Below, in pieces: positions 62,344 to 64,000 of a stretch of 64,000 bases of DNA. This DNA comes from Ignavibacteria bacterium. Lineage in GTDB: Bacteria > Bacteroidota > Ignavibacteria > Kapaibacteriales > UBA4661. The position numbers and the translations under genes are program-made. Position 1 is the first letter of the stretch, and each line of letters begins with the position of its first letter. The notes beneath the pieces were generated by a model, which ran no database searches, had not been told where the DNA came from, and saw nothing but the letters and a program-made list of their open reading frames with translations. The stretch lies in contig JACVZY010000093.1 of assembly GCA_014654705.1 (NCBI GenBank), positions 62,001 to 126,000 of the forward strand. Reading direction: 5' to 3'.

Positions 62344-62964
62344 TTATACCGTCCCGTGATACCTATCGCCGGCATCGCCCAAGCCCGGTACAATAAAGCC
62401 GTGCTCGTTCAGACCACGGTCAAGGGTGGAAGTAAGAATTTGCACATTCGGAAAAGCAGTTTCTATACGCTTCACGCCTTCCGGCGCAGCAATCACCGAC
62501 ACAATCACCATACGCTTTGCACCACGCTCCTGAAGCCGCTCCAGCGTAGAACACATACTGCCGCCTGTTGCCAGCATAGGGTCTAGCACGAACACAAGTG
62601 ATTCAGGTGTCAGCGCTGGGATATTGCAGTAGTATTCGTGAATGGCAAGTGTCTCTTCATTCCGGCTCAACCCGATGTAGCCAATACGCGCTTCCGGCAT
62701 TAGATCAATAAATGCCTGCACCAACGAAGCGCCCGCCCGCAAGACCGGTAGCAAAATCACATCATGCCCGATTGCATAACCTTCCGTCTCTTCAAGCGGT
62801 GTCTGCACGCGCAAAGTACGCATACCGAGAAACTTCGCTGATTCTACCGCAAGTGCCGTTCCGATGCGCTGCATAGCTGCACGGAAACGATCGGGAGGAG
62901 TGGCTTTATCACGCAAAAACGTGATGTCGCGCCGGACAAGAGGATTATCAAGGACTGTGAGCAT
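62344..62964 (-). CDS. upp: Uracil phosphoribosyltransferase
   Basis: Salvages uracil to UMP using PRPP. The 206-residue protein has the N-terminal VLDNPLVRRDITFLRDKATP, the LPVLRAGASLVQAFIDLMP segment, IGLSRNEETLAIHEYYCNIP, the PRPP site LDPMLATGGSMCSTLERL, and the uracil-binding end GFIVPGLGDAGDRYHGTV. All are standard for Upp. It has its own terminator and is separated from the tatD-OMP gene by 66 bases. Confidence 0.95.
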   Translation of the reverse strand: MLTVLDNPLVRRDITFLRDKATPPDRFRAAMQRIGTALAVESAKFLGMRTLRVQTPLEETEGYAIGHDVILLPVLRAGASLVQAFIDLMPEARIGYIGLSRNEETLAIHEYYCNIPALTPESLVFVLDPMLATGGSMCSTLERLQERGAKRMVIVSVIAAPEGVKRIETAFPNVQILTSTLDRGLNEHGFIVPGLGDAGDRYHGTV

Positions 62965-63030
62965 AACGGGCGAGAATTAGAAATTGAGGATAAAAAATTA
63001 CCACTTGAGCTAAAACCACAAAAGATTAGA

Positions 63031-64000
63031 CTATTTTCCCGAAAAATTAGGGTACCATTGCAAAGTAACACGAGGAATAGAAAAAACAAATCCGTACAGT
63101 GTCCGCAAATCCGTTGGACCATAACGCTTACTTTCATTGAGCCCCAGAACAACATTAGCACGGTATTCCACGCCCGGGTAGAATATACCGATTGGTGTTT
63201 TCAAGTTCAAACTTATACCAATGATATTCATATGGAATCCCCAGTAGCTTTGCAAGGAATCGCGATTAAAATTGTTCGTCAAATATGAAGCACCAAGCAT
63301 AAAATGAAAATTGAGGATATTCGACGGATTCACTACATATTGGAGCGAGAGGTCAAATGCTTGATGGTCATTCGGGCGAAGTTGGCGTGGCATACCGGTG
63401 CGGGGATCAATTCTTGTCGGGGTAATATTGGTGCCTTGCCAATAGGATGCGTTAATCGCAAAGTGGTCGCTCAAGAAAAAAGAGAGGCTCGCTCCGGGAC
63501 CAACAGAAGAGCCATCGTCAGCAGTATTACCGCCACTATTAAAGTCCGTCAACGTATTTAATCCGAACAAGCCACCGATACCAATAACTTTCTTATATGG
63601 ATTCGGTGGTTCAACATATTTTTCATCATCGTCTTCATCGGCGGTGCTTTGAGCAAATGTTACCAAAGGCGCAGCAATGAGCGTTAGAACCAAAATACTC
63701 AACGCAAAAAAGCGCTTGGCGTTATCAGTTGTGCGCGAAAGAACATCTTCCACAGTCATTGAACGAATTTCGGCGACTTTTTCGGCGACAAGGCGCACAA
63801 ATGCTGGTTCATTGCGCTTGCCGCGATGCGGCACGGGCGACATATATGGCGCATCGGTTTCAATCATCAATTTGTCCATCGGCACAGTAGCTACGGTTTC
63901 GGAAAGAGTGGATTTTTTGAAGGTAATATTTCCCGTGAAGGAAATGTGAAAGCCTAGTCGAACAGCTCGTTCTGCCTGCTCCGGCGTACCGGAGAAACAA
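63031..64000 (-). CDS. tatD: TatD-family DNase fused in frame to an outer-membrane barrel protein (5' truncated by window edge)
   Basis: On the minus strand the frame is open from the window end to 63031. The first part is the C-terminal third of a TatD metal-dependent DNase: CFSGTPEQAERAVRLG, then MIETDAPYMSPVPHRG then KRNEPAFV, with metal-binding Asp in ETDAP, and the usual last helix MTVEDVLSRTTDNAKRFF. The frame does not stop there. It continues ALSILVLTLIAAPLVTFAQS, which is a good signal peptide, and then about 210 residues of beta strands ending VTLQWYPNFSGK. So the last TatD residues double as the basic N-region of a signal sequence. The OMP might be made from an internal start. Confidence 0.75.
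   Translation of the reverse strand, partial: CFSGTPEQAERAVRLGFHISFTGNITFKKSTLSETVATVPMDKLMIETDAPYMSPVPHRGKRNEPAFVRLVAEKVAEIRSMTVEDVLSRTTDNAKRFFALSILVLTLIAAPLVTFAQSTADEDDDEKYVEPPNPYKKVIGIGGLFGLNTLTDFNSGGNTADDGSSVGPGASLSFFLSDHFAINASYWQGTNITPTRIDPRTGMPRQLRPNDHQAFDLSLQYVVNPSNILNFHFMLGASYLTNNFNRDSLQSYWGFHMNIIGISLNLKTPIGIFYPGVEYRANVVLGLNESKRYGPTDLRTLYGFVFSIPRVTLQWYPNFSGK

Overview
The window looks like a chromosomal segment from a Gram-negative bacterium of the Bacteroidota/Chlorobiota (FCB) group. The support is a large secreted protein with a type IX secretion (T9SS) C-terminal sorting domain, many signal peptides and outer-membrane beta-barrels, lipid A synthesis (lpxA), a bacterial deoxyhypusine-synthase-like protein, lysine 6-aminotransferase, a DUF5916 protein and an OmpA/VWA protein. 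A Kapabacteria- or Ignavibacteria-like lineage is plausible, but I cannot fix it from sequence alone. The window opens inside purD and closes inside tatD. I saw no rRNA, tRNA, CRISPR array or intact insertion sequence.

Layout. 1-5.6 kb (+): purD (partial), purine nucleoside phosphorylase, queE, and a single-chain MmeI-type restriction-modification enzyme. 5.6-8.6 kb (-): a VapBC toxin-antitoxin pair, an SRAP/YedK DNA-protein crosslink protein, lpxA and a DinB-family protein. 8.8-17.3 kb (+): lysine 6-aminotransferase with a long leader, DJ-1/PfpI protein, YceI, M20 amidohydrolase, DCC protein, a membrane methyltransferase-like protein, a DUF5916 outer-membrane protein and a small unknown. 17.9-25.8 kb (-): a tight three-gene unit of an OmpA/VWA protein, a 1417-residue T9SS cargo and an Ig-like lipoprotein. 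25.9-32.0 kb (-): three unfamiliar envelope genes, here called C, A and B: a membrane-anchored GldM-like protein and two outer-membrane barrel proteins with periplasmic N-domains. 32.3-38.4 kb (-): deoxyhypusine-synthase-like protein, then a glycosyltransferase operon (GT39, GT2, GT39) ending in an EEP-fold lipoprotein. 38.4-44.1 kb (mixed): alkyltransferase-like protein, binding-protein fold protein, rpiB, NYN protein, pseudouridine synthase, CAP protein, a 58-residue secreted peptide and an LRR protein. 44.1-51.7 kb (-): pheT, M61 peptidase, Uma2 protein, murD and ftsW in one direction. 51.9-57.0 kb: two exported proteins (+), a GIY-YIG protein, a chimeric protein (D), and a HicBA pair with a frameshifted hicA. 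57.0-60.3 kb (-): a sensor kinase, a response regulator and a degenerate receiver. 60.7-64.0 kb (-): flippase, upp, and tatD fused in frame to an outer-membrane protein.

The most notable observation is that protein D (54866-56437) is built from pieces of all three proteins of the C-A-B cluster 23 kb away. Its first third resembles the N-domain of A, its middle the N-domain of B, and its end the C-domain of C, with no barrel and no inner-membrane anchor. By Rosetta-stone logic this suggests that C, A and B form one envelope-spanning complex and that D is a soluble partner or regulator of it. The complex may be part of, or parallel to, the T9SS. Other points worth a second look are the TatD/outer-membrane-protein fusion with a signal peptide inside the TatD tail, the frameshifted hicA, the phospho-site-less receiver beside a 14-bp inverted repeat, and a cluster of TGTCA/TGACA hairpins near 41.5 kb.
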